The position numbers were made by a program, and so were the translations under genes. 64,000 nt of DNA, taken from positions 554,741,136-554,805,135 of the forward strand of contig NC_081413.1 of the NCBI RefSeq assembly GCF_030272615.1, read 5' to 3'. The stretch is from Cryptomeria japonica (Eukaryota > Streptophyta > Pinopsida > Cupressales > Cupressaceae). The notes under the pieces are model-generated. The model did no database searches and was not told the DNA's origin. It was given only the letters and a program-made list of their open reading frames with translations. Shown here in pieces: positions 22,101 to 34,637 of the stretch (its first letter is position 1; each line of letters begins with the position of its first letter).

Positions 22101-23319
22101 AGCACCATGATTTGTATGTGGAAAAATTGGAAAGGGAAAAACTACGGTGGGAAGCCTACCCACAGTCAGATGATACTTCTGCAGAAAGTATGCATTACAA
22201 TGTGGGGCCTGCACTTGTAGGAAGACACATTGCCTAGAGCGTACTGCTCATTGCAAAAGAGTCTCATTGACTATAGAGAGGCCACAACCTTCTCAAGATA
22301 AATGGACAACAATCCAATAGAGTGAACTACTGGAAATAACATCTACTATGCTTGATTACAATCCTGGTTAAGCTCATTGCCGGAGGACTAAATCCTCTTC
22401 TGAATCTAATTCGATCACCAATGATCGACCAACTCCTCTACTTGAATGATATTACAATATTCACACATTACATTCCTTGACCATGACCTTTCCAATAACC
22501 ATGATACTTTACAAAGAGTTTCTACCTCTTATATATACAAACCCATAAGGCCTAAACCGATTAGGTCAACCACCTAAAGATATTACAGTAAGATCATTAC
22601 ATAATTGTTTATTACAATGATATTCCATGTTGGCTTAAGACCAAAACAATAATAATGAATCTGTAAATCATCTCAAATAATCCCGGTAACATGTAGAGTA
22701 CACGTTAGCATGATACCGATCCATAACCTAGATAGGTACCAGACCTATTCTGGGTCCACCACACTAAAGAAAAGTCCTCAAGCATTTGAAGCATGATCAA
22801 CAAACATCTTCAACATCCTGAAATCCATGAAGAAGCTGCACCAACACCAATTATGCATCCTGTCACAATTCCTGAATGAAAGCTCGACCGATAAAGCCTT
22901 AAACTAGTGCCGATAAGGGTTTACCAGAGTGTATGATAGCATCCGATTACCAAGCCAATACCATCTGGCCAAAACATTCTAATGGAGCATATAACACATG
23001 AAATCCAATGTACTTCACTGATCCAAACATGTCAGAATTATCAACAGATAATTCTTCTGCTGGTAACACTAGATCTTCTACCGGTAACCTGTCTGTCAGT
23101 AACCATCCATAACAACTAGTGTTGACATTAATGACAAAACATCAATGCAACACATAATCAATTAATCCATAATGCCAATAATCCGATCTTCATATTGTTG
23201 AGATTCATGCATTTATGTATAGTTCCCTATTAAATGTCTTTGATTTTTTCCTGAGAGGATGGAATGAGTATCTAAAATCCTTAAAGGTGACTTACTTTGA
23301 CATATTTAAGTTCATGTAA
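19120..23319 (+). pseudogene. ORF2 of copy A (unknown protein)
   Basis: I do not recognise a known family. The sequence follows B from residue ~115 on: a block with KKDKKHTFKYGSLLSFLALY and KVQWAYDRPVTMQIKEG, a Pro/Lys-rich hinge (KLVPPPKPK), a segment ending in RREIEATIVL, an acidic Glu/Lys/Val region, a coiled-coil stretch and the C-terminal LLNVFDFFLRGWNEYLKSLK. No RT, RNase H, integrase or protease motif is present. There are many stops and some frameshifts. Minus-strand element C has the same block order, so the protein is conserved between diverged families. The 21903-23180 solo LTR interrupts it near the end. Confidence 0.75.
21903..23180 (-). repeat. Solo LTR in ORF2 of copy A, with target duplication
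   Basis: Read on the minus strand it starts TATTGGCATTA (ancestral TGTTGG expected) and ends ...TAACA. Direct repeats atctg (21898-21902) and atccg (23181-23185) flank it, one mismatch. A minus-strand TATA, gtatatataag, is at 22528-22538. Copy B lacks this insertion at the matching place. It belongs to the CTGAGAGGGGGG-ended copia-type LTRs seen several times here. Confidence 0.85.
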
Positions 23320-23324
23320 TTCAG

Positions 23325-23346
23325 TGCATTCATTCATTCATTCATT
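23325..23346. repeat. (CATT)n microsatellite
   Basis: Five tandem cattc/catt units in the 3' UTR of copy A; copy B has a shorter run at 30445-30459. Confidence 0.85.
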
Positions 23347-23547
23347 ACTTTGTATATAAGCTTTGGTGGATTCCCACCCTTTGCCATTGATGTCGAAGGG
23401 GAGAGAGAAAGTAGTGAAAAATGGAGAAAGCAGTTCAGGGGGAAGTCAGTCAGATTTAGTTTGCAAAATTCAAACTTTTGTTGTTTTGCATATTTTGGGT
23501 ACTTATCATTTTTCACCTGTGTTGCGATCAATACCAAAGGGGGAAAC

Positions 23548-24672
23548 TGTTGACCTTTGGTATTTCGGTGATGCTTTGGTGAAGATTCATGGTTCTTGAT
23601 GCTTTTAGATTATTAGGAGTTTTCATTGGTGGCAACTCAGTCTACTGATCTGATCCAGAATGGTATTTTGGTTAACCAGATGTCTTGGATATAGTATTTC
23701 TAGACTAAGACTATTAGTGTAGCTCAGTATATAGTTTTATGATTTTCTGTGAAGCATTTTTTATTTATGTGATCGCTGATTAATTGGTTGGGTATATGAA
23801 GCAGGTTATCACGACAATCCACCCTTTAGTATTGATTACTATGCCCGTTTGAAGGTTCGATATCTAGTGAAAGAGTAAAACAAAGTACTCTTCATTTTTT
23901 ACGGTGTAACGTGCGAATGGATTCTTTATGTTGATCCTGGTGATTGGAAATGTGTTTGGAGTGATATGTGAGACCTATAGGAAGCGTGTGCTCAGGAATT
24001 TTGGGTCTGGTATATGGTTTGACAATAGATCTAAGCCGACTTGTAGCTACAAGTTTCATTTTTGATAATTGGTTAAGTCAACTTGTGGGAGATTAATTTT
24101 GAGTGTTTGAATGTATAAGAAAATTTGAGTTAAAGGATTAGTTGTCCGATATAATCTGTGTGGTGTTTTTGGAGAAATTGAGTGTAGTTTTACATGCACA
24201 CTTTGACTTTTGTTGATCTAGTAGAGCATAACGGAGAAGAACATAGCAATTTATCAGAACAATGCTGATATTTGGCATAGTTAGATACTATTTTCCAATT
24301 CACCACTTATTTAAATTAGTTTCTAATATCTTGTAAAGCAATGAGCCTTCCTTCGAGGTTCTAGCCCTATTTTTGTAACTTGAGTAGTGAGCTCTAGGCA
24401 GTGTGCCTAAATGCAAGTGCATTCCCCTTATGTAATATTTTTTTGCTACTGGCCATAGTGGAATAATATTATGGGTTCAAATCCCACCGTGGTTTTTCTC
24501 ATTTGGGTTTCCATGTAAAAATCTTGGTGTTATGGTAGCATGGTTACTTGTTTTATGTTTCTGCACTTTTCTTTCTCTGTTGTTCATCTGGTGGTTAAAG
24601 AATCAAATTAACAAATTTAAAATTTGTAGAACACTGATTCACCCCCTCTCTTAGTGTTCATTGATTCCAACA
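23548..24672 (+). repeat. LTR shared by copies A and B (1125 bp)
   Basis: The purine tract aaagggggaaac (23536-23547) comes just before TGTTGACC, and TTCCAACA at the end is followed by the primer site of copy B. It is thus 3' LTR of A and 5' LTR of B. Confidence 0.88.
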
Positions 24673-24674
24673 AT

Positions 24675-24687
24675 TGGTATCAGAGCC
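24675..24687 (+). other. Primer binding site of copy B
   Basis: tggtatcagagcc is the standard initiator-Met tRNA site of plant copia-type elements, two bases after the LTR. Confidence 0.95.
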
Positions 24688-24740
24688 TAGTTCCTCTGAG
24701 GAAGCCTAATCGCTTGAGGAAGGTTTGGAAGATTGAATCA

Positions 24741-25900
24741 ATGGATTCTAATTTGCAGAGACAACTTTGTGTGGCTCTTGAAGATCTTGATGCAACAAGA
24801 AATGAAATAAGTTTTTTGAAGAGAAACTTGAAAGTAGTTGAAGACTTAATTAACAATTTGAAATATCAAGTGAACACTTCAAGATACAAGAGGAAAGAGA
24901 TGATGTACAAGCTGGAAGAAAAAGAAGAACAAAGCAGGGAAAATCAGGACAAGTATGATTTATGTGAAAATATTGCTAGAGAGAATGTTGTATTGAATAA
25001 TGAAATGCAATTCATAGTGATGAAGCTAAACAAGGAGATTGAAGACCAAAAGAAGAATGAATAAAGTATGACTCAATCATTGAAAGATAGATCAGATGAA
25101 TTTTTCAGGCTTACTTATGAGAATGATTAGCTGAAGCTAGAGTTGACACAATCAAGGAATGATGGTCAAGAACTTGTAAGACAAATTGTTGGATTAGGAG
25201 ATGAACTTGCTACTGCAAATGAATACAAAGACAAATTTAATTCTATCTCAACAAGGCTTGATGAAATGTTGGAAAGACAGAGAAATGGAAAAGACATGAG
25301 AGGACTTGGATATGAGAAAGGAGAATCGTCTGGTTTTGGACAGAGCAATGCAAAGCCTAAGAGAATGAATCCTCTGGTAAGATAGCCTAATGCTTATAAA
25401 TTCAATGGTAGATATTTTACTTTAAATAAATTTGGTCATATGGAAAATCAATGCAAAAGTAAGATGAATAATAGAATGATGAATGTGAACAATCATCCCA
25501 CCTTTACCGGTCAATGTTTCATATGCAACAATTTTGGTCACAAGTCAAACATGTGCAGAGCAGTAATGAATAATTTTTAGAACATGAGATGTTATGCTTA
25601 TGGGATGTTTGGACATATCTCCAACCAATGCAAGATGAGATCAAATTAGATGAATTTCAGACCTATGTAAAAAAATGTTGTTTTCCATGCATGCAACAAG
25701 CCTAGTCACATTGCAAAATACTCAGAAGCAAGAATAATGGTCTTATAAGCAAAGGAAAATCAGATTAGAAAGGCAAAGTAAAAGTAGATGAAATCAGAGA
25801 TCAACATAAGAAAATGTGGGTCAAGAAAGAAGATTCCAATGTGTAGAATTTCTCCACACCTGAATCCGGTGATGGAACCTCAGCTGGTAAATAGGGCTTT
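24741..25900 (+). pseudogene. gag: Gag of copy B with several zinc knuckles
   Basis: The ATG at 24741 opens one frame that continues past stops at 25062, 25128, 25383 and 25578. The first ~200 residues are strongly helical and heptad-like (ELATANEYKDKFNSISTRLD). A run of CCHC knuckles follows: a degenerate one (GRYFTLNKFGHMENQC), a good one, CFICNNFGHKSNMC (25515-25556), and CYAYGMFGHISNQC (from 25590). A further CNKPSH remnant follows. This is the layout of copia Gag of the long-Gag type. After the KMWVKK motif, where relatives run on into protease, the coding sequence stops. Confidence 0.85.
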
Positions 25901-26302
25901 TTGGCCTTAGGGGGAACTTTACATGAAGATTCATAGAACCCCCTCTTTGGTGATCTATAATCAATTTCGGTAGGTTGCCGAAGGATTAAACCATGTATGC
26001 AGATGATATCTAGAAGATCTGATGGAGATTTGAGGCTTTGGTAAGCAATTTCATGAAAATTAAGGTAATCGATTGAAGCATTTATTACAATGTAGAATTA
26101 GGTTTTCAGAGGTTAAAAAGGGCATTTGAAAGGTTTATTTTTCACAACGTGATCAAGAGAAAAGAACAGTATAGTTAAGACAAGAGATTTGACAATCTAA
26201 ATTGAGCTCACAACGATTCAAAAATGATTTCTTGTGCCTCGTTGAATCTAAAGGTATTTATTTGTTTCACGAAGCTATCAGTTTTCAAACCCTAGATTTA
26301 AA

Positions 26303-29300
26303 ATAGCATCGACATCTAGAATTTCTACCCCATTGGTTGTTAAGATTAAGGATAGAGCTAGGCATGTTTTCAAGAAACACCCCTTCAAGTTTGTTGAATA
26401 TGATTCAGAAGGAGCATTCTCTTTAGTACCCTACAATGTTCTTCACAATGAGGATATTAGAGCATACATCCATTGTGATCTTGAGGAGATTGACAGTGCT
26501 AATATGTTGTCCCTATACAAAAATCATTTGGCGGACGACTTGGGTAACCTCGAATCAGAATATAAGATTCTTCAAGAGAAGGATTTTTTTATAGTTTATC
26601 CACTTCTCATTGTTTGGTGAAGTGAAATGGATCTAGTGTATCCTTGGCCGAGTCCATGATGACTGCATATGGCTTGATAGTCTTCATAAGATCACTAAGT
26701 AGGCAATTCAAGCTGTGACATGCCTAAGCAAAATCGGTGAAGTACCTCACCTGAGAAAGGTATCTAATAACACTATGATAGCCACTACTGGTTCTAAATT
26801 TGACATTAGAGAAATTAATATCATTGACATCTTGGAGCTTGATGTGAGGTTTGCATCGATGGTGGTTGGTTAAAAATTTTATCAATCAACCAGACATAAC
26901 TCTGTCTCTAGAACTGCAATCTATTCAACATATCAAATTCTCAAGGATGAAAAGAGGTATGATCTGTGCACGGTCCTTTTGAATGAGATAATGAGTAATT
27001 TGAAGAAAATTAAGCAAGACAAGAAGCACACCTTTAAGTATGGGTCTCTTCTTTTTGTTTGGACTTATATTTCTTGAATGAGATACCTAGTATAAAAGGG
27101 CCCTGTTAGACCAGTGGCAACGCAAATCAAGGAGGGATTATAGGGAATATGAGATGATATAATGATAATATCTGTATTATGGGGCTATTTTAAAACCTTT
27201 CAAGCCTTCGTGAAGAGTAGAGAAATAATTCCTAAGGAGATTGTAGAAAACTATGAGCAAACTATTTCTTTCATGGTTGATAAAGATCGATGTTAGATGG
27301 AAGTAGTTGAGACTAGGAGAGTTTGGATCATGCCCATGGGGTATGAAGTTGATGCTATCATGCTTGAAGCATATTCTCAACACCTATTTAGCCAACCGGT
27401 AGATCCAAAATAAGAAAGATTTGGTACTTTCAAAGAAAAGGACTTAAGTCTGCATAAATAGTTCACTGATGTCAGAGAAAGAGAAAGATCAGAAAGGAAG
27501 TGGAGGTTGTTGCAGAGAAAATGGGATTGACAAAGGAAGTTTTACAAAGGGTAAGAGCTTATAATATTCTAAGGGAAGAGGATATAATCAAACCACAACC
27601 CAAACTGACAAACCCTTCTATGCAGCCCAAGGAAAAGCCTAGTAAGTCTGCACCTGTCTCCGTAGTGAAGAAACTGGTACCTCCACCCAAGCCCAATCCT
27701 GCACTATCGATCGGTGGAGTTGAGAAAAGGAAAAAGGAGAAGCCTTCAAGATAGTATGTTGGAGTAGAGGAGGAACCAAAGTCAGATGAATGTTTGTAAA
27801 GTTAAGAAGATTGCTAGTTGTGTTCAAGTAGTTAGAAAGCCATTAGATGATGCTACACCCTCTAAGAAGACAAAATTCAAGGTGAGCCATCCAAAAAGTC
27901 TAAAATAACCACCAAGCAGAAATCTGAAGCCTTGGAGTCTGGTAAGATTGAGATTATTTCGCCTAAGTCCTTCGAAGCTATAAAGAATGAAATCATTAAG
28001 GATGGACATTTGAAAAATCTTGGTGTATATTATGAGAATCTGGATGATAAGGAGAGGAGAGAAATTGAGGAAGTAGTTGTACTATATATGAATAACTTCA
28101 TTAGATATCTAATTGAGTTATCATTTGAATTACCCAAGGAGTTATATGATATTATGGATATTATGAGAAATACTGCCTATCAAAAAGATGAAGAAATGTA
28201 GGAGTATGTTTTGATGAATACTTGTTTAGCCATCTCTAAGGATGAAGTTGAGAGATTACTGGAATTGGCAAAAGAGAAATTTAGGAGCAAGAGAAGAGTT
28301 AACAAAACTATGCTTGGAGAAATAAATTAAGTTGCAAAAGAAACATAACAAATAATGAAAGACTTCTTGCTTGAACTGAGATAGGATGTAAATCAACCTT
28401 AGGATGCCTCTCACTTGAAAAGACAAAATCGTGAAGACACTTCCATTCTGAAAGTAGATGTAAAAGTCTCTGGTGGTCAAGAGGATCGGCCTTCTATTGA
28501 AGCAGCACAAGATGCACCCTTTGAAAATGTTGTTTTAGATGTCTTCGGTGAAGCTACTCAGAACCCTCCTAAGATAGAAGTGATTGCAGAAATTATAGCA
28601 GAGGGGATAGCAAAAGCTGAAAAGAGTGTGAATGCAAAGGTTGAGAAGGAGAAGATTGATGAGAAAACAAAGAAACCTCAGGTAACAATGACTATGGTAA
28701 TTGTCATTGACAAAGGTAAAGAGATTGGTGTAGAGGATGACTTTTCTCATGGTCTTGTTGATTTAAGAATTCTTTCCCCTCTTCAAGATTTGAAACTTGC
28801 CACCCAAGCTTATATTAAGGCAAGTGAAGATCTGTTGAAATCTCATTCTGAAGATAAAGAGGTCATCTCTCTTGCAACTGAGGTTTTTGAAAATATTTTA
28901 CCAAGTTTTAGTTAGGATTTCGGTGCTTCTCCCTCCAGAAAGCTTAAGAATCTGTTAAATCCTGTTAACACCAATTTTGTATCATTAGAAAAGGCTGTGG
29001 ATGAATCTATATAGGAAAGGTTTAATGAGATGATATTGCAAGAAAAGTTGAAAGAAGTAGAGAGAGATAAAGTGAGCATGAATTTTGCAATGAAGAGTAT
29101 AGAAGAGGCATTAGATGAAGGCAGGAAAATTTTCAAATCATGTCTATTTTTGCACAAGTTTACTACAGACATTGATTGGCAAATAAGAGATCATGAGGAT
29201 AAGCTAGCCGATATTGGTCATTCTTTTGCACCTGAATCCATCTTCCTGAGTTCCCTTGAAACACAACTTTTTAATTATTTTGATAAAATAAAAGGCTTGA

Positions 29301-30438
29301 ATCATGACAAGGAGAGAATGTTGAGTAGAGTAGGGGAACTCGGGAGATCGATAATGTTGGGAAAATGGTGTCTCAACCTTATATTTACATGAGGTTTCTA
29401 TTTATAATAATTTTTCATTTGAGCACAAAATGGTGTGAAATTCTCACAGAAACTTCTAGTTGGCTAGATAAGTATTCTGGTAAAGTTATGTTGTGAGATC
29501 ACAGCTAGTTTTGAAGATATTAAAGTTTTTGTTTTGGAGGGGTCCAATGAAAGGTTTAAATTTGATTTTGAGGACTTTATAGGCCTCTAAATGCATTTAA
29601 GAGTGGGCCTAAACAAAATTGTAGTTTACGAGGCAATAGAGAATTTCACAAGTTTTCTGATGCTTCAAGTGGTTCGTCAATAGGACACACGATTCTCAAG
29701 TTATGGCCTCTGAAAGTTTGTACTCCTGAAATAGGAAATATAAAATACATCAGACACATAAATGAGCTATAAAAGGGAGAGACATGTCATATGGCATCTA
29801 GAAGGGAGATAAGGTTGGCTACACCTTATTGGGTGGTTTTAGCCCAATGAGGTTTTATGATACCATTTGACGGTTTCTTGTATTGTATCTCCTATATATG
29901 AGGTGTGTGAGATAGAGGTTGGGTGTAAGAGTCTTATGGCTATCGAGCTACCTCTGAATCTTTGATTAGTGGTACTCTTGTGAAGAGTTTTCTTTGCAAG
30001 TATTTTGTAATCTATTTTGATTGCTAAATAATATATTGGGCGGATTTTGGAGTGTGGGGTTTTTCTCTCGAAAGGGTTTTCCCCACGTAAATCACTATGT
30101 TATGGTTTGAATGTTATTATATCTATTTTTGTTTTCTATAACTATTGTTATGATTTGTAAAAGTTTTCGCATTATGATCCTCTTAAGGTTAGTGTAGGAA
30201 TTTGTTCCGCTACGTAACTTCCTTACAAATAATTCCCCAGATGGATACCTTGCTGGGAGCACAGTAGGATGCAATAAGTGCCTTAGGTAAATTGGTGCCA
30301 TACGATCTTCAAAGCCTTGAGATTCATACATTTATGTACAGTGCCCTAATAAATGTCTTTGATTGTTTCTTGAGAGGATGGAACGAGTATCTAAAATCCT
30401 TAAAGGTGACTTACTCTGACATCTTTAAGTTCATGTAA
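26303..30438 (+). pseudogene. ORF2 of copy B (unknown protein, ~1,030 residues before decay)
   Basis: The start codon appears as ATA (26303), where C has ATG followed by a similar Ser/Thr-rich beginning. Blocks in order are: EGAFSLVPYNVLHNEDIRAY with a Leu/Tyr-rich helix; HTFKYGSLL and QWAY-like core; Pro/Lys hinge; SFEAIKNEIIKDGHLKNLG; the acidic KVEKEKIDEKTKKP and IGVEDDFSHGLVDL region; coiled coil; and ALINVFDCFLRGWNEYLKSL before the stop at 30436. No enzyme motif is seen. It probably acts with Gag or the RNA, but that is only position-based inference. The longest intact part is 28415-28915. Confidence 0.75.
29355..30227 (+). repeat. Solo LTR in ORF2 of copy B, with target duplication
   Basis: Starts TGTTGGGAAAA, ends CTTCCTTACA, and is flanked by gataa (29350-29354) and aataa (30228-30232). 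TATA-like ctatatat is at 29892-29899. Copy A lacks it at the matching place (about 21820). Confidence 0.85.
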
Positions 30439-30480
30439 TCGAGTGCATTCATTCATTCTTTTGTATATAAGCTTTGGTGG

Positions 30481-31770
30481 TGTAGACGTCCAAAATTAAT
30501 TAAATTAAATATTAATTAATTTTATCCTTTCTACGTAGTTAATCAATTTAATTATGTTACCCTTTATTCTTCAAAATTAATTAAATTTGATTTAATTAAT
30601 CTTGTCACTATAGTCCAATAATAGATTTATTAAATAAATTGATTATCCTTCATTCTTCTAAATTCATCAAAATTAATTAATTCTTCCAAAATACCCTCTT
30701 AGTTAATTAATGATAATTAATTAACTTAGTCATGTTATTCCTACAAATTACTTTCCCTAATTCTTCATTAGCTTAATTAATTCTTCTAGAATCCCTCATA
30801 ATCATGCTTAACATTATTCTTCAATTTTTAATTCCTCTACTTATTCTCTCTCCTCTTGTCAAATCCTCCTACAAATTCCACTTCTTTTCTAATCTCTCAT
30901 TATCCCACGTAATCATCTCCCTAATCATTTGCTAGTGTCTAATCCCCATAATTAGCCACCAAGTCAACCAATAGCCATAAATGGCTAAATCCACTTGTCT
31001 CCTCCTCACCTTCCAACCTTAAATGCACCTAATTGGGTCATTTAAAGAAATTCAAAATCTCACATTCTCATATGTCTCTCATCTTCCCAAGGAATTTTAA
31101 ATTCCTTTTCTCATTTCCTTTCCCCGTGCGTTCTATTATTTGAGAATTTTTAATTCATCATTATCTCCCAAGGAATTTTTAATTCTTTTTTATTCTCCCA
31201 ATGTACTTGGGGATCTCTTCCCCATATGCATTATGGAGTGTGGAGACAAGAAATTCCTTTATGGAAAATCTCTTGGTCTCCACACCTAGTCATGTCATTT
31301 TCTCCTCAATTCATGTGCTCCCTCTTCTTCAATCTCCACCCTTGATCGATTTTTAATCTTGACCGTCCATTCATCCCCCTTCAAATCTATAAATTGGGGT
31401 CTCCTCCCCTTCATTTTTCCATCTCCAATTTGTGCAATCTCATGTTGTCCTTTTATCTTTAGAAATCATACTCCAATCAACTCCACTATAGGCAAATTAT
31501 CCTTTAGCATCCATGGCATCCATATCCTCCACTTGAGAATTCATCCTCCATCGTGTTGTGCAATTTGGGGAGAAACCCACATATCCATCTAGGACCAATC
31601 CAAACATGCTAGGAAGGGGCGCATCCTTGGCTTCACCAAAGGGCCAATCGGAGGAACAAGTGAGCTCCTTTGTAAAGGTATAAAATGTTGTTTTCATGTC
31701 TTTTATTTGAATATTTTATGTTTATTTGGATTTAAACTTCCTAACCTTGCAAATATTTTCCCTTGGTTCA
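30481..31770 (+). repeat. 5' LTR of Tat3 (1290 bp)
   Basis: Starts TGTAGACGTCC directly after interrupted copy-B sequence and ends CTTGGTTCA before the primer site. AT palindromes with ttaattaa fill its first 250 bases. TATA box ctataaatt is at 31387-31395. Confidence 0.85.
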
Positions 31771-31773
31771 TTT

Positions 31774-31791
31774 TGGCATGCTCGGTGGGAC
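31774..31791 (+). other. Tat3 primer binding site
   Basis: tggcatgctcggtgggac differs from the Tat1 site by two C/T transitions. Confidence 0.8.
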
Positions 31792-33245
31792 CCACGTCCC
31801 TGGAAACTAATTATTTTGTGTATTTGTAATTTTAGCACGTGGGTTGACGCTTCAACATTTCCACCCTTCAACGTTTTTTCCTGGTTGTTTTGACATTTCT
31901 GCTAGAATTCAACGTTTTTCATTTTGAATTTGAAAGATTGACCTGCCTTTTTGCAAGTTTTGGCTACTTCAACATATGCCCTGACATTTGACATTTCTGT
32001 AGTGTCTTTAGATACTTTAATTTAGAGCTTTAATTTTAGTCTTTATTTCTGTTTCTAATTGTAAAAATCACAAAAACATTTAGAAAAAGGATAAAAAGAG
32101 CAAAAACAAAGCTAGGGTAGTTTTTTTATCTTTGTTTTTCAACAAATTTTAAGTAACTTTGATTAATTTTTTGAGTATTAGGCAAATCAATGCCTGTGCA
32201 AAGGCCTCAACGTCTATGCTTTGGTTTAGTGCCTGCACTGAGCCAGACCTCCTGCCCGAATTTCAAATTTTGAAATTTGAATTTCAAGTTTTTAATTATC
32301 TTTGTGAGGCATTTAATTATGTACTTTGATGCTTGCGCATATGCATTAGCATTTGCGCTAAGTATCAACACTTGCACAGAAGGTAAACTTTATACTAAAA
32401 ATTTGAATTTGATTTCAATCTGCATTTCTTGATTTTTTTCTATTTGATAGCTTGCATCAACGTTTGTGCAAACACTTCAACGTCTGCATAGGCGCTATAA
32501 TGCTTGCACCTATGGATCAACACGTGCGTTGTATCCTTAGTGATTTTGTGTTACTAATTTAATTTTGGGTTTTGCGGGTCCATTTCATTTTTCCAAGCCA
32601 TTATCCTAAGACTACTAACTATTTTTTCTCCAGCATGTTTGTATAAGAAATCTTTTTCCCACTAAAGTAGATTGTTTTATTGCATTTCTAGTTAGAAAAT
32701 CATATATATGTGGGAATAAAATGATCAAGTGTCTTATGTGTCTTGTGCACTTGCACATTTAGTGTTGGGTGGTCCCATCGTTGCACTCTAGTATCCTCTC
32801 CTCTTGCCTTCGTGGATCTTGGGTGTAAGAGAACGAGTGATCAACAACACCCTCTTTTTCATTTTAGTAGTTGAGGGGTATTTCTTGATTGGGGATTTCA
32901 TCACCCCACAAGAGTATCTCAAATTGGGACACGTCGGGGATATCAACTCTCCCAACGTGATCTCAAGCTATTTTTTCGAGCCGCTATATAAATAAGATAG
33001 TTAGGTAGCTGAAGTGCTGAGTGAATTCAACATATGTGGGTGCCCTCCCTGCACCGATAAGCTTAGTTAAAGCCTTAAGTGGCTTTCTTCGAGAATTTGT
33101 CATTGGGGTAAGAGAATCTGGTATGCTTGAGAAGTAAGTATCGTGGAGTGGATCCAATGCTACCATAATCTATATTTGTCCGCTTTAGTGAGGTATTGCT
33201 TATGCGAGGGTCCTATCAAGTGGTTTCCACTTTCCAGCCTCAGTT
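31792..33245 (+). repeat. Tat3 leader with degenerate TCAACGTYTGCGC-like words
   Basis: Words such as tcaacgtctgcat, atgcttgcgca, catttgcgct and tcaacacttgcac recur between 31840 and 32540, about 15-25 nt apart. The distal part (32.7-33.2 kb) has no clear gene. Confidence 0.6.
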
Positions 33246-34359
33246 TGATACACTTATAAAGCACTGAGAGGGGGGATGAATCAATGATAGAAAAATAATA
33301 ACACTTTAATCCCAGACCGGTAAAAACATTTAACTAGTTTACTTAAGACTATGCATGCAATCCAAAGTGTTATAAAAGCATTCACAACAAGTAAAGCATT
33401 CACCATAACACAAGTATTTATGCGTGGAAAAACCACAGTGAGATGGAACTCACAAGTTAACTATCTTCAGAAATAGGTAACTGACTGGTTAAGGTCTACA
33501 AAGTGCTATGTTAGGAGTAGATCCTGTTAAAGATCCCAAAGCCCTGTAAGGAGCTATACTTAGTTAAATGTAACCTCAGTGGAGGATTTAGATCCAAGTT
33601 AATGAATCACCTTGTTAGAGGATTTCTACAATGAATCTTGTTGGAGGTTACCCGATTAGGGGATTTAATTATTGTAGTGATTAGAAAACAATAGGTGGTA
33701 TGATCTAGGAATAGCAAATTTTGCTTGTTTAGATCCTTTACTATTCACACATTACTGCATCACCGACATACTCTGCAACTCCTTCAACAAATCACATCAA
33801 TATCAACTCATAACATCTCTTGTATCTTGCATATAAAAATAACTCATCACAATGTCTTTTTATAGACATTAGATTTCATGTCATCCCAAGAAACTCAACA
33901 CAATTTCCTAGGTTCAGTGTATCTAGACAATCTTCCATAACACATCACAAATCACCACCAAAAATATCGATTGGTGGTAACACATCACGACCAGTGATAA
34001 ATCGTCACAGAATCAAGAAAACTAGTTGGAACTCTGATATCGGTTGAGTGTTGACCACATCAAAATCATAGATCGGTTGTCTCCATTTGCACCTTGTCTC
34101 TTTCCACTGCATCTCGAAACTAGTAAATAGTGGAATTGATCAAAACCAATTGTCTTAACTACATATACCAGCTGTCTAAATATACAAGTTTAGACATCCT
34201 CATACTGGTTGGACTTAATCTATACATATGATACCGGTTTCTAATACAAAGAATTAATAGTAGTACTGGTTTGACTTAACTAAGACAATCAAAACACATG
34301 TGTGTCATCAATGACAACACATAAAGTCATCCAATACAAAAATCATCATCATGCCAACA
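33246..34359 (-). repeat. 3' LTR of element C (1114 bp)
   Basis: On the minus strand it starts TGTTGGCATG after the purine tract aaagggggagat (34360-34371) and ends GTGTATCA. TATA box tctataaaaagac is at 33854-33866, minus. It matches 59611-60597, with an internal deletion in the latter. Confidence 0.9.
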
Positions 34360-34637
34360 ATCTCCCCCTTTGGCATTGATGATAGCACTTAGAAAATTTT
34401 TAGACAACTAAGTGTGTTTACAAAAATGTACAGACTCCCCTTAACAGAACATATAAATTTTTTACATCACATACATATTTCTACTCCCCCTTTGACAACA
34501 ATGCCAAATTGAAAAGTAAAATACATATATATTACATCAAAATTTGTCATCAAAAACTGCATATATAGATAAATAAGAGTTTTTAAAGTCTTTTACAATG
34601 CAACTCTTGAGAAAATGTCATTGAAATTAATCTTCAA

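Larger units (their letters stand above)
19120..24672 (+). mobile_element. Copy A of a gag+ORF2 retrotransposon without pol, 5' truncated
   Basis: It holds most of ORF2, a 3' UTR, a polypurine tract and a 3' LTR. Gag and the 5' LTR are missing. It is closely similar along its length to copy B (26.6-30.48 kb). A minus-strand solo LTR sits near the ORF2 end. Confidence 0.8.
23548..30480 (+). mobile_element. Copy B of the gag+ORF2 retrotransposon without pol, 3' cut
   Basis: LTR, initiator-Met primer site, Gag with zinc knuckles, ORF2 and 3' UTR are in order; there is no space or sequence for protease, integrase or RT between Gag and ORF2. Tat3 is inserted at 30481, inside the 3' UTR. It carries one solo LTR (29355-30227). 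Confidence 0.85.
30481..33245 (+). mobile_element. 5' end of a third Tat-type element (Tat3)
   Basis: One LTR, a primer site nearly identical to that of Tat1 and about 1.45 kb of leader remain; then element C begins. Gag-pol of Tat3 is not in the window. Confidence 0.8.

Noticed and set aside
21903-24672. Inverted ctgagaggggggtgaat / attcaccccctctcag ends as DNA-transposon terminal inverted repeats
   Set aside because: They are ends of related LTRs in opposite orientation, each with primer sites or target duplications of its own.
30095-30331. Minus-strand ORF over the end of a solo LTR
   Set aside because: It spans an LTR-ORF2 junction and so cannot be an ancestral gene.
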